Assembly: GCF_013155125.1 (NCBI RefSeq)
Contig: NZ_CP053564.1
Coordinates: 2,983,501-3,047,500, forward strand
Direction: 5' to 3'
Source: Pseudonocardia broussonetiae
GTDB lineage: Bacteria > Actinomycetota > Actinomycetes > Mycobacteriales > Pseudonocardiaceae
Length of the DNA: 64,000 nt
Shown here piece by piece: positions 20,863 to 32,577 of the stretch. The translations under genes and the position numbers were made by a program. The notes under the pieces are model-generated. The model made no database searches. It was not told the origin of the DNA and saw only the letters and a program-made list of their open reading frames with translations. Position 1 is the first letter of the stretch, and every line of letters starts with the position of its first letter.

Positions 20863-21140
20863 CGGTTCGCCAGCCCGTCGAGCCGGAGCCTGTCGGACTC
20901 GTCGCGGTGCGCGCCCGTCGTCCCGACGTGCTTGTCGCTGATCCCCGCCCCGTTCTTGATCACGTGGATGAGGGCCATGGCGTGGCCGCGGCCGAGGTCG
21001 AAGTCGGTCTTCAGCCACTCGACCATCACGCCGGCCTTCGTGTCGGGGCCGTAGCCGCGCTCGTGGGCGAGCGCCACCAGGTCGGCCGGGATGCGGCCGG
21101 TCTTCTTCTCGATGGTGTCGAGGTAGGCCTGGAAGGACAT
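20859..21140 (-). CDS. DUF4287 domain-containing protein
   Basis: Small protein of 93 aa matching the DUF4287 pattern: SFQAYLDTIEKKTGRIPADLVALA at the N-terminus and KAGVMVEWLKTDFDLGRGHAMALIHVIKNG in the middle. It is compact and mixed-charge with no signal or membrane segment, so it is cytosolic. The family is common in actinobacteria and has no assigned function. It faces away from the DoxX gene and overlaps the 3' end of the dehydrogenase gene by four bases. Confidence 0.8.
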   Translation of the reverse strand: MSFQAYLDTIEKKTGRIPADLVALAHERGYGPDTKAGVMVEWLKTDFDLGRGHAMALIHVIKNGAGISDKHVGTTGAHRDESDRLRLDGLANR

Positions 21141-21218
21141 CGCGTTCTCCGTTCGTCGTGCCGTGCTGTCATCGGGGGAGACGACGGCCGATCACCGGAC
21201 TCATCGGTCCCCGCCCAC

Positions 21219-21231
21219 TAGTCTCGCGGAC
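21219..21231 (+). promoter_or_regulatory. -10 box for a leaderless DoxX-kinase transcript
   Basis: TAGTCT (21219-21224) ends seven bases before ATG 21232. The downstream phosphotransferase gene overlaps the DoxX gene and should share this promoter. Confidence 0.4.
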
Positions 21232-21840
21232 ATGAGCGACCAGCCGACCTCGGTGTTCACTCCCGGCAACTTCGGTGAGGCCGAGCCGACGAAGACCCGC
21301 CCGACGCGCCGCCCGCTGGAGTGGAACGCCGGCACCGACGCCGGCCTGCTGCTGCTGCGGTTCGCGATCGGCGGGACGTTCGTCGCCCACGGCATGCAGA
21401 AGGTGTTCGGGCTGTGGGGCGGCCCGGGGATCGGCGGGTTCGCCCGGGAGCTCGACGGGTTCGGGTTCCGCGAGACCCTCGCGCTCTCGTGGGCCACCGG
21501 CATCACCGAGCTCGTGGCGGGTGCGTTCGTCGTGCTCGGCGTCGGCACGCCGCTCGCGGCCGCGGGGCTGGTCGCGATCATGCTCAACGTGGTGCTGCTC
21601 AAGCTCGGCGCCGGTGGCGGCTTCTTCGCGACCGACCCGCGCGGCGTCGAGCTCGAGGCGGTGCTCGGCCTCGGGGCCGCGGCGCTGGTGCTCACCGGCG
21701 CCGGGCACGTCGCGCTGGAGCGGGGGCGCACCTGGAACCGCCGCCCCGCCCCGTGGGGCGTGCTCGCGATGATCATCGGTGTGGCCGCGGGCCTGCTCGT
21801 CTTCTTCCTGCTGCGCAGCCCGGTGCCGGTCGGCCCGTGA
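21232..21840 (+). CDS. DoxX family membrane protein
   Basis: Membrane protein of 202 aa with four DoxX-type helices: LLLLRFAIGGTFVAHGMQKV (about 42-62), the second containing LSWATGITELVAGAFVVLGV (about 87-107), then LVAIMLNVVLLKLGAGGGFF and LEAVLGLGAAALVLTGAGHV; a fifth helix lies near the C-terminus (WGVLAMIIGVAAGLLVFFLL). The first 35 residues are polar and cytosolic. The M. tuberculosis DoxX protein Rv3005c, at the equivalent place between lppZ and cfp6, takes part in an oxidoreductase complex with SodA. That role is only suggested here by family and position. Confidence 0.87.
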   Translation: MSDQPTSVFTPGNFGEAEPTKTRPTRRPLEWNAGTDAGLLLLRFAIGGTFVAHGMQKVFGLWGGPGIGGFARELDGFGFRETLALSWATGITELVAGAFVVLGVGTPLAAAGLVAIMLNVVLLKLGAGGGFFATDPRGVELEAVLGLGAAALVLTGAGHVALERGRTWNRRPAPWGVLAMIIGVAAGLLVFFLLRSPVPVGP

Positions 21841-22724
21841 CGGCCCCGCCCGACGCCGCGTGGCTGCCCGCGGCGGGCCGGGCGCTCGGTGGAACGGCCG
21901 TGGTCGTCGCGCGGACGCCGCTGGCAGGCGGGTACGTCGCGGCGAGCGTCGAGCGGGTCGACCTCGACGTCGCCGGCCGCACCGTGCCCGTCGTCCTGAA
22001 GGCGGCGTCGCCGGTGGAGGTGGCGGCGATGCGCGCGGTGGCCGTCGTGCGTCCGGTCGCCCCCGGCCCCGGTCTGCTCGCCGCCGGTGACGGGTGGATC
22101 GTCGTGCCCTTCGTCGACGGGACGCCGCCCGCCGACGGGGAGCCCGTGCCGGACGCGGCGTGGGAGGCGCTGGCCCGGGTGCACGCGCACTGGTGGCGCC
22201 GGCGCCCCCGCGGGATCCCGCTGGTCGACGCCGCGCACTGGCGCGCGCTGTGCGACCGCACGCTGGTGGCCGTTCGCGGTGCCGCCGCGCGCACCGGTGA
22301 CCCCGCGTTCACCGAGGTGGCCGACGCGCTGGCCGCGTGGCGCACCGACCCGCGGATCGACGCCGCGCTCGCCGGCCTGCCCCGCACGCTCGTGCACGGC
22401 GACGCCCACCGCGGCAACCTCCTCGGCGGCGCGCTGATCGACTGGGGGAACGCGCGCGTCGCGCCGGCGGGCGTCGACGTCCTCACCCTGGCCGGCGTGC
22501 CCGGTGCGACGGCCCCGCGGGCGTACACCGCACTGTTCGACGCCCTGCGCCCGGGAGCCCAGCCACCGGGCGTCGCGGAGGTGGAGCGGGCGTGGGCCGA
22601 GGTGCACGTCCACGTCCACTACCTCGGCTTCGCCGCCGACCACCTCGGCGCGGAGCGGGTGGGCGAGATGGCGGCGGTCGCGGAGCGCGGGCTCCGCACC
22701 CTCGGCCCCCTGCTCGCGACCTGA
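21837..22724 (+). CDS. Aminoglycoside phosphotransferase/choline kinase-fold family protein
   Basis: Kinase-fold protein of 295 aa. The catalytic loop LVHGDAHRGNLL (about residue 182) and metal-binding LIDWGNARVAP (about 198) match the APH/choline-kinase pattern HGDxxxxN and D-W. The N-lobe has VVLKAASPVEVAAMRAV with the ATP-binding Lys. Such proteins phosphorylate small hydroxylated metabolites or antibiotics; the substrate is unknown. GTG 21837 overlaps the DoxX stop (GTGA), so the two are translationally coupled. The stop runs directly into a set of 22-bp repeats and a strong terminator. Confidence 0.85.
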   Translation: MTAPPDAAWLPAAGRALGGTAVVVARTPLAGGYVAASVERVDLDVAGRTVPVVLKAASPVEVAAMRAVAVVRPVAPGPGLLAAGDGWIVVPFVDGTPPADGEPVPDAAWEALARVHAHWWRRRPRGIPLVDAAHWRALCDRTLVAVRGAAARTGDPAFTEVADALAAWRTDPRIDAALAGLPRTLVHGDAHRGNLLGGALIDWGNARVAPAGVDVLTLAGVPGATAPRAYTALFDALRPGAQPPGVAEVERAWAEVHVHVHYLGFAADHLGAERVGEMAAVAERGLRTLGPLLAT

Positions 22725-22815
22725 CCCCGACTCGCGCGCAACGAGACCCCGACTCGCGCGCAACGAGACCCCGACTCGCGGGCTTCGACGGGCAACCCCG
22801 CGAGTCGGGGTCTCG
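22724..22815. terminator. Palindromic terminator preceded by tandem copies of its own arm
   Basis: The 22-bp unit accccgactcgcgcgcaacgag occurs at 22724-22745 and 22746-22767, followed by a third partial copy. That third copy forms the left arm (22764-22782) of a perfect 19-bp inverted repeat with 22797-22815. It separates the kinase gene from the convergent ilvD gene. Confidence 0.8.
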
Positions 22816-22844
22816 TGGCGATCGTGTCGCGCCGGGGGCGCGGC

Positions 22845-24686
22845 CTACACCGTCCGGCGCACCGCTCCGGTGTGCGCGCTGGTGGCCAGCGCCGCGTACG
22901 CGCGCAGCGCCTTCGACACCACCCGCTCGCGGTCGCGCGGCTGCCACGGGCGCTCGGAGGCGTCCATCTTCTGGCGCCGCTCGGCCAGCACGTCGTCGGG
23001 CACGTCGACCGACAGCGTCCGGGACCGGACGTCGATGAGCACGGTGTCGCCGTCCTCGATCAGCCCGATCACGCCGCCGTCGGCCGCCTCGGGGGAGATG
23101 TGCCCGACCGAGATGCCGCTCGACCCGCCGGAGAACCGGCCGTCGGTGATCAGCGCGCACTTCGCGCCCAGGCCCGAGCCCTTGAGGAACGCCGTCGGGT
23201 GCAGCATCTCCTGCATCCCGGGCCCGCCGGCCGGGCCCTCGTAGCGGACCACCAGGACGTCGCCGGGCTGGATCTGCTTGGTGAGGATGACCGACACGGC
23301 CTCTTCCTGGCTCTCGACGACGCGCGCCGGGCCGGAGAAGTTCCACAGCTCCTCGGGAATGCCCGCGGTCTTGATGATCGCGCCCTCGGGGGCGATGTTG
23401 CCGCGGAGCACCGCGAGGCCGCCCTCGGTGGTGTAGGCGTGCTCGAGGTCGCGGATGCAGCCGCCCGCGGCGTCGGTGTCGAGCGAGGACCACCGGTTCG
23501 ACGTGGAGAACGCCTGCGTCGTGCGCACCCCGCCGGGCGCGGCGTGGAACAGCTCGACCGCCTCCGCCGACGGCGACTCCGCCCGCACGTCCCAGGTGCC
23601 GAGCCACTGCTCGACCGACGGGGAGTGGACGGTGTGGACGTCGGTGCGCAGCAGCCCCGCGCGCCACAGCTCGCCCAGGATCGCGGGGATGCCACCGGCG
23701 CGGTGGACGTCCTCCATGTGGTAGTCCGAGCTGGGGGAGACCTTCGACAGCGTCGGCACGCGCTTGGACACGGCGTCGATGGCGGCGAGGTCGAAGTCGA
23801 TCTCTCCCTCCTGCGCCGCGGCCAGGATGTGCAGGACGGTGTTGGTGGAGCCGCCCATGGCGACGTCGAGCGCCATCGCGTTCTCGAAGGCCGCGCGGGT
23901 GGCGATGCTGCGCGGCAGCGCGGACGCGTCGTCGTCGCGGTACCAGCGCGTGGCCAGGTCCATGACGGTGCGCCCGGCGTTCAGGAAGAGCTCGCGACGC
24001 GCGCTGTGCGTGGCCAGCGTGGAACCGTTGCCGGGCAGCGCGAGCCCGAGGGCCTCGGTGAGGCAGTTCATCGAGTTGGCGGTGAACATGCCCGAGCAGG
24101 AGCCGCAGGTCGGGCACGCCGAGCGCTCGACCTCGGTGAGCCCCTCGTCGTCGACCTCCGACGACGCCGACGCCGAGATCGCCGTGATCAGGTCGGTCGG
24201 CGCCTGCGCGACGCCCCCGACGACGACGGCCTTGCCGGCCTCCATCGGCCCGCCGGACACGAACACGGTGGGGATGTTGAGGCGCATCGCGGCGTTGAGC
24301 ATGCCGGGCGTGATCTTGTCGCAGTTGGAGATGCAGACGAGCGCGTCGGCGGCGTGACCGTTGACCATGTACTCGACGGCGTCGGCGATCACCTCGCGCG
24401 AGGGCAGCGAGTAGAGCATCCCGCCGTGGCCCATCGCGATGCCGTCGTCGACGGCGATGGTGTGGAACTCCCGCGGGACGCCCCCGGCCTCGGTGATCGC
24501 GCCCGCGACGAGGTCGCCCATGTCCTTGAGGTGCACGTGACCGGGCACGAACTGCGTGTAGGAGTTGGCGATCGCGACGATCGGCTTGCCGAAGTCGCCG
24601 TCGGTCATGCCGGTGGCGCGCCAGAGCGAACGCGCTCCGGCGGCGTTGCGGCCGTGGGTGGTGACGCGGGAACGCAGTGCCGGCAC
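22845..24686 (-). CDS. ilvD: Dihydroxy-acid dehydratase
   Basis: Third common enzyme of valine, leucine and isoleucine synthesis: dehydrates 2,3-dihydroxy-isovalerate and its methyl homologue to 2-oxo acids using an Fe-S cluster. Length 613 aa is normal. Cluster Cys are seen in [13 protein letters not shown] and [19 protein letters not shown]; the Mg-carbamyl-Lys region ([11 protein letters not shown]) and VGHISPEA near the C-terminus are also present. GTG 24686 is chosen because GGAG precedes it and it gives the family N-terminus VPALRSR. It begins one base after the cfp6-like stop, so it is probably translated from the same mRNA. In M. tuberculosis ilvD lies elsewhere, so this linkage to ilvB is lineage-specific. 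Confidence 0.97.
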   Translation of the reverse strand: MPALRSRVTTHGRNAAGARSLWRATGMTDGDFGKPIVAIANSYTQFVPGHVHLKDMGDLVAGAITEAGGVPREFHTIAVDDGIAMGHGGMLYSLPSREVIADAVEYMVNGHAADALVCISNCDKITPGMLNAAMRLNIPTVFVSGGPMEAGKAVVVGGVAQAPTDLITAISASASSEVDDEGLTEVERSACPTCGSCSGMFTANSMNCLTEALGLALPGNGSTLATHSARRELFLNAGRTVMDLATRWYRDDDASALPRSIATRAAFENAMALDVAMGGSTNTVLHILAAAQEGEIDFDLAAIDAVSKRVPTLSKVSPSSDYHMEDVHRAGGIPAILGELWRAGLLRTDVHTVHSPSVEQWLGTWDVRAESPSAEAVELFHAAPGGVRTTQAFSTSNRWSSLDTDAAGGCIRDLEHAYTTEGGLAVLRGNIAPEGAIIKTAGIPEELWNFSGPARVVESQEEAVSVILTKQIQPGDVLVVRYEGPAGGPGMQEMLHPTAFLKGSGLGAKCALITDGRFSGGSSGISVGHISPEAADGGVIGLIEDGDTVLIDVRSRTLSVDVPDDVLAERRQKMDASERPWQPRDRERVVSKALRAYAALATSAHTGAVRRTV

Positions 24687-24687
24687 T

Positions 24688-25059
24688 TCAGTCTCCAGCC
24701 GGGTCGGGCAGCCGGCCGCCGGAGGCGGCGGCGAGCTGGGGCAGGTCACGGACGCCGACGGCGGGGAGCGGTAGCTCGGCACCGTCGTTCAGCACCGCGC
24801 GGACCCGGCCCGTACCGGCCAGGCGCAGCGAGCTGATCTCCGACCACGGTACGCGCCTGCGCCGCAGGACAGAACGGATGGTGACGGCGTCGGCGTCGAC
24901 CGTCGTGCGGGTGCGGACGACCCACACCGCGAACCCGATCGGCAGCAGGTAGAGCAGCCACAGGTACGGCGCGCCGAACGCCACGGGGGTGGCGCAGAGC
25001 GCGACGACGGTCGCGACGAGCAGCTGCAGGCGGGACGGTTGGAAGACGACGGCGGGCAC
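24688..25059 (-). CDS. CFP6-like PH-domain membrane protein
   Basis: Protein of 123 aa: two hydrophobic segments (about residues 12-50) followed by a bacterial PH-like domain ([22 protein letters not shown], then [18 protein letters not shown]). It corresponds in position and architecture to M. tuberculosis cfp6 (Rv3004), which also lies beside ilvB. Function unknown. GTG 25059 has a CAGCAT hexamer six bases upstream, so it may be leaderless. It is divergent from the ilvB leader and directly upstream of ilvD. Confidence 0.8.
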   Translation of the reverse strand: MPAVVFQPSRLQLLVATVVALCATPVAFGAPYLWLLYLLPIGFAVWVVRTRTTVDADAVTIRSVLRRRRVPWSEISSLRLAGTGRVRAVLNDGAELPLPAVGVRDLPQLAAASGGRLPDPAGD

Positions 25060-25124
25060 TCCGCCATGCTGCCACCCGGTCCTGTCGGCTGCGTCTCACC
25101 ATGCGGGCCCGGCGTCCCACGCAG

Positions 25125-25162
25125 TTGACGCCCACCGGCAGCGCCGTGCTAGCGTCGCCGCC
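25125..25162 (+). promoter_or_regulatory. Promoter of the ilvBN(C) operon
   Basis: TTGACG (25125-25130) and TAGCGT (25150-25155) are 19 bp apart. The start point seven bases later coincides with the A of the leader-peptide ATG at 25163, so the attenuator mRNA is leaderless. Confidence 0.65.
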
Positions 25163-25210
25163 ATGTCCGACTCCCGGGTCCTCGTAATCGCCAGGCGCGT
25201 CCACGCCTGA
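25163..25210 (+). CDS. ilvB leader peptide (15 aa)
   Basis: The ORF encodes MSDSRVLVIARRVHA. Five of its codons are for Val, Leu or Ile, four of them consecutive (Val-Leu-Val-Ile), including the locally rare GTA. It begins at the predicted transcription start and is followed by mutually exclusive hairpins, the last being a terminator. Ribosome stalling at these codons when charged branched-chain tRNAs are scarce should allow read-through into ilvB. Attenuation by a similar leader is established for Corynebacterium glutamicum ilvBNC; application here is inference from sequence. Confidence 0.8.
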   Translation: MSDSRVLVIARRVHA

Positions 25211-25273
25211 GCGGGTTCTCGGTCGTCGACGCGCCACCCTCGTTCCGCCGTAGCCGGCGGTCGGGGGTTTTTT
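25194..25273 (+). promoter_or_regulatory. ilvB transcription attenuator
   Basis: Segment GGCGCGTC (25194-25201), covering the ARRV codons, can pair with GACGCGCC (25228-25235). Directly abutting is the terminator: ACCCTCG (25236-25242) with CGGGGGT (25262-25268, one G-U), CCGCCG (25245-25250) with CGGCGG (25255-25260), and six T at 25268-25273. Confidence 0.8.
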
Positions 25274-25310
25274 CATGCCCATTCCCACCATCAGCGAGGC
25301 AGAGCAGCCG

Positions 25311-28848
<3,538 letters not shown>

Positions 28849-28873
28849 TCGTCGCTGCTCGTTCCTCGCGTTG

Positions 28874-28922
28874 CAGGAAAGCCACTTTCCCGCCATCCGG
28901 TGGCAGGAAAGTGGCTTTCCTG
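28874..28922. terminator. Palindrome after ilvC sharing an arm word with the one after leuB
   Basis: Perfect 17-base arms at 28874-28890 and 28906-28922, extendable by GCCA/TGGC inside the loop. The arm begins CAGGAAAGCCAC, the same word that begins the palindrome at 31919. No T-tract. Confidence 0.7.
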
Positions 28923-28969
28923 ACGTCGGGGTGTGTCGCCCACCGCGCCCACGGCCCTCCCGCGGACCC

Positions 28970-28975
28970 TAGGAT
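28970..28975 (+). promoter_or_regulatory. -10 box of serA
   Basis: TAGGAT about 42 bp before GTG 29017; no convincing -35. It lies after the ilvC terminator, so serA is transcribed separately. Confidence 0.35.
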
Positions 28976-29016
28976 CAGCGGGTACCACCCCTCCGATCCG
29001 GGAGCCCTGCACCGCC

Positions 29017-30621
29017 GTGAGCAACGCCGCCACCCGCCCCGTCGTCCTGCTCGCCGAGAAGCTCGCCCCGTCCGCGGTCGCGCTGCTGGGCGACGACGTC
29101 GACATCCGTCACGTGGACGGCACCGACCGCCCCGCGCTGCTCGCCGCCATCGCGGGAGCCGATGCGCTGCTGGTGCGCTCGGCCACCCAGGTCGACGCCG
29201 AGCTGCTCGCCGCGGCGCCCCGGCTCAAGGTCGTCGCGCGGGCGGGGGTGGGCCTGGACAACGTCGACGTCCCGGCGGCCACGCATCGCGGGGTGATGGT
29301 CGTCAACGCGCCGACCTCCAACATCGTCTCCGCCGCCGAGCACGCCGTCGCGCTGCTGCTCGCCGCCGCGCGCCGCATCCCGGCCGCCGACGCCAGCCTG
29401 CGCGCCGGCAGGTGGGCCCGCAGCTCGCTGACCGGCGTCGAGATCAACGGCAAGATCGCCGGCATCGTCGGGCTGGGCAAGATCGGCCAGCTCGTCGCGC
29501 AGCGCCTCGCGGCGTTCGGCGTCGAGCTCATCGCCTACGACCCCTACGTCGCCCCGGCCCGCGCCGCGCAGCTCGGCATCGAGCTCGTCCCGCTCGACGA
29601 GCTGCTGCGCCGCGCCGAGCTGATCTCGATCCACCTGCCCAAGACCCCGGAGACGCTCGGGCTCATCGGCAAGGACCAGCTGGCGCTGACGAAGCCGGGC
29701 GTGATCATCGTCAACGCGGCCCGCGGTGGCCTGGTCGACGAGGACGCGCTCGCCGAGGCGGTGCGCTCGGGCCACGTCGGCGGTGCCGGGATCGACGTCT
29801 ACGTCAGCGAGCCGACCACGTCGAGCCCGCTGTTCGAGATCCCGCAGATCGTCGTCACGCCGCACCTGGGCGCGTCCACCGACGAGGCGCAGGACCGCGC
29901 GGGCACCGACGTCGCGCGGTCGGTGCAGCTCGCGCTGGCCGGCGAGTTCGTGCCGGACGCCGTCAACGTGCAGGTCGGCGGCGCCGTCGGCGAGGAGGTG
30001 CGCCCGTGGCTGCCGCTGACGCAGAAGCTGGGCACCGTGCTCTACGCGGTGGCCGGGCGCGTGCCGAGCACGATCACCGTCGACGTCTCCGGTGAGCTGG
30101 CGTCGGAGGACGTCTCGGTGCTGCAGCTCGCGGCGCTGCGCGGGGTGTTCACGCACGTCGTCGAGGACCAGGTCACGTTCGTCAACACGCCGGCGCTGGC
30201 CGCGGAGCGGGGCGTCGACGTCGAGCTGACCACCGCCCCGGAGAGCGAGAACTTCCGGTCGGTCGTGCAGCTGCGCGCGGCGATGCCCGACGGTGAGTCG
30301 ATCACCGTGTCGGGCACGCTCACCGGGCGGTCGCAGGTGCAGAAGCTCGTCGAGGTCAACGGCCGGCACTTCGACCTGCGCGCCGAGGGCGAGGTGCTGC
30401 TCCTGGAGTACGCCGACCGCCCCGGCGTCATGGGCCGCGTCGGGTCGCTGCTGGGGGAGGCCGCGGTCAACATCGAGGCCGCGCAGATCAGCCAGACCAC
30501 CGACGGCGAGGACGCGATCATGCTGCTGCGCGTCGACCGTCCCGTCGACCCGGGCGTGCTCGAGCCGATCGGCGCCTCGGTCGGGGCGCGCATCACCCGG
30601 CTGATCTCCTTCGACGACTGA
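29017..30621 (+). CDS. serA: D-3-phosphoglycerate dehydrogenase
   Basis: First step of serine synthesis: oxidises 3-phosphoglycerate with NAD+. At 534 aa it is the long actinobacterial type with catalytic and Rossmann domains (IVGLGKIGQLVAQRLAAFGV, about residue 150), the Arg-Glu-His triad (NAARGGLVDEDAL, DVYVSEPTT, VTPHLGAST), an intervening ASB domain (about 320-450) and a C-terminal ACT domain (VLLLEYADRPGVMGRVGSLL) that binds serine for feedback control. GTG 29017 gives the family N-terminus. It stands alone between two terminators. Confidence 0.96.
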   Translation: MSNAATRPVVLLAEKLAPSAVALLGDDVDIRHVDGTDRPALLAAIAGADALLVRSATQVDAELLAAAPRLKVVARAGVGLDNVDVPAATHRGVMVVNAPTSNIVSAAEHAVALLLAAARRIPAADASLRAGRWARSSLTGVEINGKIAGIVGLGKIGQLVAQRLAAFGVELIAYDPYVAPARAAQLGIELVPLDELLRRAELISIHLPKTPETLGLIGKDQLALTKPGVIIVNAARGGLVDEDALAEAVRSGHVGGAGIDVYVSEPTTSSPLFEIPQIVVTPHLGASTDEAQDRAGTDVARSVQLALAGEFVPDAVNVQVGGAVGEEVRPWLPLTQKLGTVLYAVAGRVPSTITVDVSGELASEDVSVLQLAALRGVFTHVVEDQVTFVNTPALAAERGVDVELTTAPESENFRSVVQLRAAMPDGESITVSGTLTGRSQVQKLVEVNGRHFDLRAEGEVLLLEYADRPGVMGRVGSLLGEAAVNIEAAQISQTTDGEDAIMLLRVDRPVDPGVLEPIGASVGARITRLISFDD

Positions 30622-30640
30622 TCCCTCCCGAGGCGCGGCC

Positions 30641-30658
30641 TTCGGGCGGGCGCCCGAA
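30641..30658 (+). terminator. Hairpin after serA
   Basis: TTCGGGC (30641-30647) and GCCCGAA (30652-30658) pair around four bases, 20 bp after the serA stop. No T-tract. The rest of the 216-bp serA-leuB gap shows no gene. Confidence 0.45.
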
Positions 30659-30838
30659 TGGCCCGCTCGGGGGCGTGTCGCGGGCCGGTCGGGCCCGTTC
30701 CGGCGTGGTTTCACCCGGGCGAGTGACCCCGTACGGGTGAGGCGCGGCGATCCGCCCCGGTAGCGGCCGGTAACGTGCCCAGCGGCCCGCCGGTAATCGG
30801 AGGCACGCGCGGGTCCAGCCACGAGAGGAACACCAGTC

Positions 30839-31882
30839 ATGCGCCTTGCGGTCATTCCCGGCGACGGCATCGGGCCGGAGGTCATCGAGGAGGCGCTGAA
30901 GGTTCTCGAGGAGGTCGCACCCGGCGCGGAGACGACCACCTACGACCTCGGCGCGGCGCGCTGGCACTCCACGGGCGAGCTCCTGCCGGAGTCGGTGCTG
31001 ACCGAGCTCCAGCAGCACGACGCGATCCTGCTCGGCGCGGTCGGCGACCCGTCGGTCCCCAGCGGCATCCTCGAGCGCGGCCTGCTGCTGCGCCTGCGCT
31101 TCGAGCTCGACCACCACGTCAACCTGCGCCCCGCCCGCCTGTACCCGGGCGTCCGAGGGCCGCTGGCCGGCAACGCCGAGATCGACATGGTCGTCGTGCG
31201 CGAGGGCACCGAGGGCCCCTACGTCGGCACCGGCGGCCTGCTGCGCAAGGACACCCCTCAGGAGATCGCCACCGAGGTGTCGACGAACACCGCGTTCGGC
31301 GTCGAGCGGGTCGTGCGCGACGCGTTCACCCGGGCCGAGCGCCGCCCCCGCAAGCACCTGACGCTGGTGCACAAGACGAACGTCCTCACCTACTCCGGGC
31401 GGCTGTGGTCACGGCTCGTCGAGGAGGTGTCGCTGGAGCACCCCGACGTCTCGGTCGCCTACCAGCACATCGACGCCACGACCATCCACATGGTCACCGA
31501 CCCGGCGCGGTTCGACGTGATCGTCACCGACAACCTGTTCGGCGACATCCTCACCGACCTCGCCGCCGCCGTCACCGGGGGCATCGGGCTCGCCGCCAGC
31601 GGCAACCTCGACGTCAGCCGCAAGAACCCCAGCATGTTCGAGCCGGTGCACGGCAGCGCGCCCGACATCGCCGGACAGGGCATCGCCGACCCCACCGCCG
31701 CGGTGCTCTCGGTCGCCCTGCTGCTCGACCACCTCGGCAACGTCGAGGAGGCCCGGCGGATCGAGGCCGCGGTGGCCTTCGACCTGGCCACCCGCGACCA
31801 CTCCGCCACCGGCCACACCCGCAGCATCGGCGATCGGCTCGCGGCGCTGGTGAGCAGCCACGCCGGGGTGCCGAGCAGCTGA
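30839..31882 (+). CDS. leuB: 3-isopropylmalate dehydrogenase
   Basis: Oxidative decarboxylation step of leucine synthesis, NAD+-dependent. 347 aa. The beta-decarboxylating dehydrogenase signature is clear: [16 protein letters not shown] at the start, substrate-binding Arg in [19 protein letters not shown], and [26 protein letters not shown] with metal-binding Asp. ATG 30839 has GAGAGG upstream. The enzyme also acts on the citramalate-derived methyl homologue in CimA-dependent isoleucine synthesis, which fits the cimA gene 700 bp downstream. Confidence 0.95.
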   Translation: MRLAVIPGDGIGPEVIEEALKVLEEVAPGAETTTYDLGAARWHSTGELLPESVLTELQQHDAILLGAVGDPSVPSGILERGLLLRLRFELDHHVNLRPARLYPGVRGPLAGNAEIDMVVVREGTEGPYVGTGGLLRKDTPQEIATEVSTNTAFGVERVVRDAFTRAERRPRKHLTLVHKTNVLTYSGRLWSRLVEEVSLEHPDVSVAYQHIDATTIHMVTDPARFDVIVTDNLFGDILTDLAAAVTGGIGLAASGNLDVSRKNPSMFEPVHGSAPDIAGQGIADPTAAVLSVALLLDHLGNVEEARRIEAAVAFDLATRDHSATGHTRSIGDRLAALVSSHAGVPSS

Positions 31883-31918
31883 CGCCCGCGGCGCCGCTCC
31901 GCCGCTCCGCCCGCCGAC

Positions 31919-31973
31919 TTGCAGGAAAGCCACGTTCACGCAATCTCGCTGCGTGAACGTGGCTTTCCTGCAA
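31919..31973. terminator. 24-bp-arm palindrome after leuB
   Basis: Perfect arms 31919-31942 and 31950-31973 (TTGCAGGAAAGCCACGTTCA and on) around a 7-base loop. It lies between the convergent leuB and EthD genes and should stop both transcripts. Confidence 0.75.
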
Positions 31974-31995
31974 TCGCGAGTGCGGGAAGAGGCGG

Positions 31996-32304
31996 TCAGG
32001 CCTCGTTCGCCGGCCCCGTCAGCAGGGTCACCCCGGCCCCCGCGAAGTTGGGCAGGTCCGCCACCGCCGCCTGTCCCTGCTCGCCGCCCATGCCCGCCCC
32101 GAACGACGCCTCGTCGGCGAAGTCGAGCACCGCGACCAGGTAGTACGGGGGCTTGTCGCCCTCGGGACCGGGGCCGGGGTGGCTGATCGTGTAGCGGAGG
32201 ATGCCGGGGATCTTCTTGGCGATCTCCGCGTGCACCTCGGTGTAGTGCTTGTCGAACGCCGCCGGGTCCTCGGGGTGGTTGTAGAGGGCGGTGAGCTGGT
32301 ACAA
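31996..32304 (-). CDS. EthD domain-containing protein
   Basis: Small 102-aa dimeric alpha-beta-barrel protein of the EthD family: YQLTALYNHPEDPAAFDKHYTEVHAEIAKKIPGI is the family signature (Tyr/Asn/Pro start, His-Tyr, His-x-x-x-A). Relatives assist cytochrome P450 ether degradation or act as small stress-type barrel proteins; there is no P450 here, so function is open. The start is TTG 32304, with GAGGAG five bases upstream; no ATG or GTG is near. It is convergent with leuB and divergent from the cimA leader. Confidence 0.75.
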   Translation of the reverse strand: MYQLTALYNHPEDPAAFDKHYTEVHAEIAKKIPGILRYTISHPGPGPEGDKPPYYLVAVLDFADEASFGAGMGGEQGQAAVADLPNFAGAGVTLLTGPANEA

Positions 32305-32418
32305 GGCGACTCCTCGCGGACGCGTGCCCTCGCGCGTCGGTGCGCGGGACTCCGTGCGCCACCCTGCTGGATCACGCCACGGCCCGCCTACACCCGTCCC
32401 AGCATGTGGACCCCGCGT

Positions 32419-32455
32419 GTGACACGGCGGGACGCCGCGTGCCATGCTCGCCGAC
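32419..32455 (+). promoter_or_regulatory. Promoter of cimA
   Basis: GTGACA (32419-32424) and CATGCT (32443-32448) are 18 bp apart. Seven bases later lies GTG 32456, the proposed leader-peptide start, giving the same leaderless geometry as at ilvB. Confidence 0.55.
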
Positions 32456-32497
32456 GTGCACAGCACCGTGATCATTATCGGCAGGCGCGTCGGCTAG
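32456..32497 (+). CDS. cimA leader peptide (13 aa)
   Basis: The ORF encodes MHSTVIIIGRRVG, with Val-Ile-Ile-Ile in succession and the locally rare Ile codon ATT. Reading could start at ATG 32444 (adding MLAD), but GTG 32456 matches the promoter spacing. The nucleotides AGGCGCGTC (Arg-Arg-Val) are identical to those at the same place in the ilvB leader. It senses isoleucine, the end product to which CimA commits pyruvate (inference). Confidence 0.75.
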   Translation: MHSTVIIIGRRVG

Positions 32498-32548
32498 CAG
32501 TACCCGGCCGACGCGCAGACCTCTCGCATCCCGCGAGGGGTCTTTTTT
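32485..32548 (+). promoter_or_regulatory. cimA transcription attenuator
   Basis: GCGCGTCGGC (32485-32494) within the leader pairs perfectly with GCCGACGCGC (32507-32516). One base later the terminator begins: GACCTCTCGC (32518-32527) pairs with GCGAGGGGTC (32533-32542) with one G-U, followed by six T (32543-32548). Confidence 0.8.
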
Positions 32549-32577
32549 GTTGCCCACGGAGCCCCAGGAGAACCCCG

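Noticed and set aside
25163..25273. T-box riboswitch before ilvB
   Set aside because: No T-box sequence or specifier stem is seen; a coding leader with branched-chain codons explains the terminator better.
25275..25310. ATG 25275 as start of ilvB
   Set aside because: It abuts the terminator T-tract without any ribosome site; ATG 25311 gives the usual family N-terminus.
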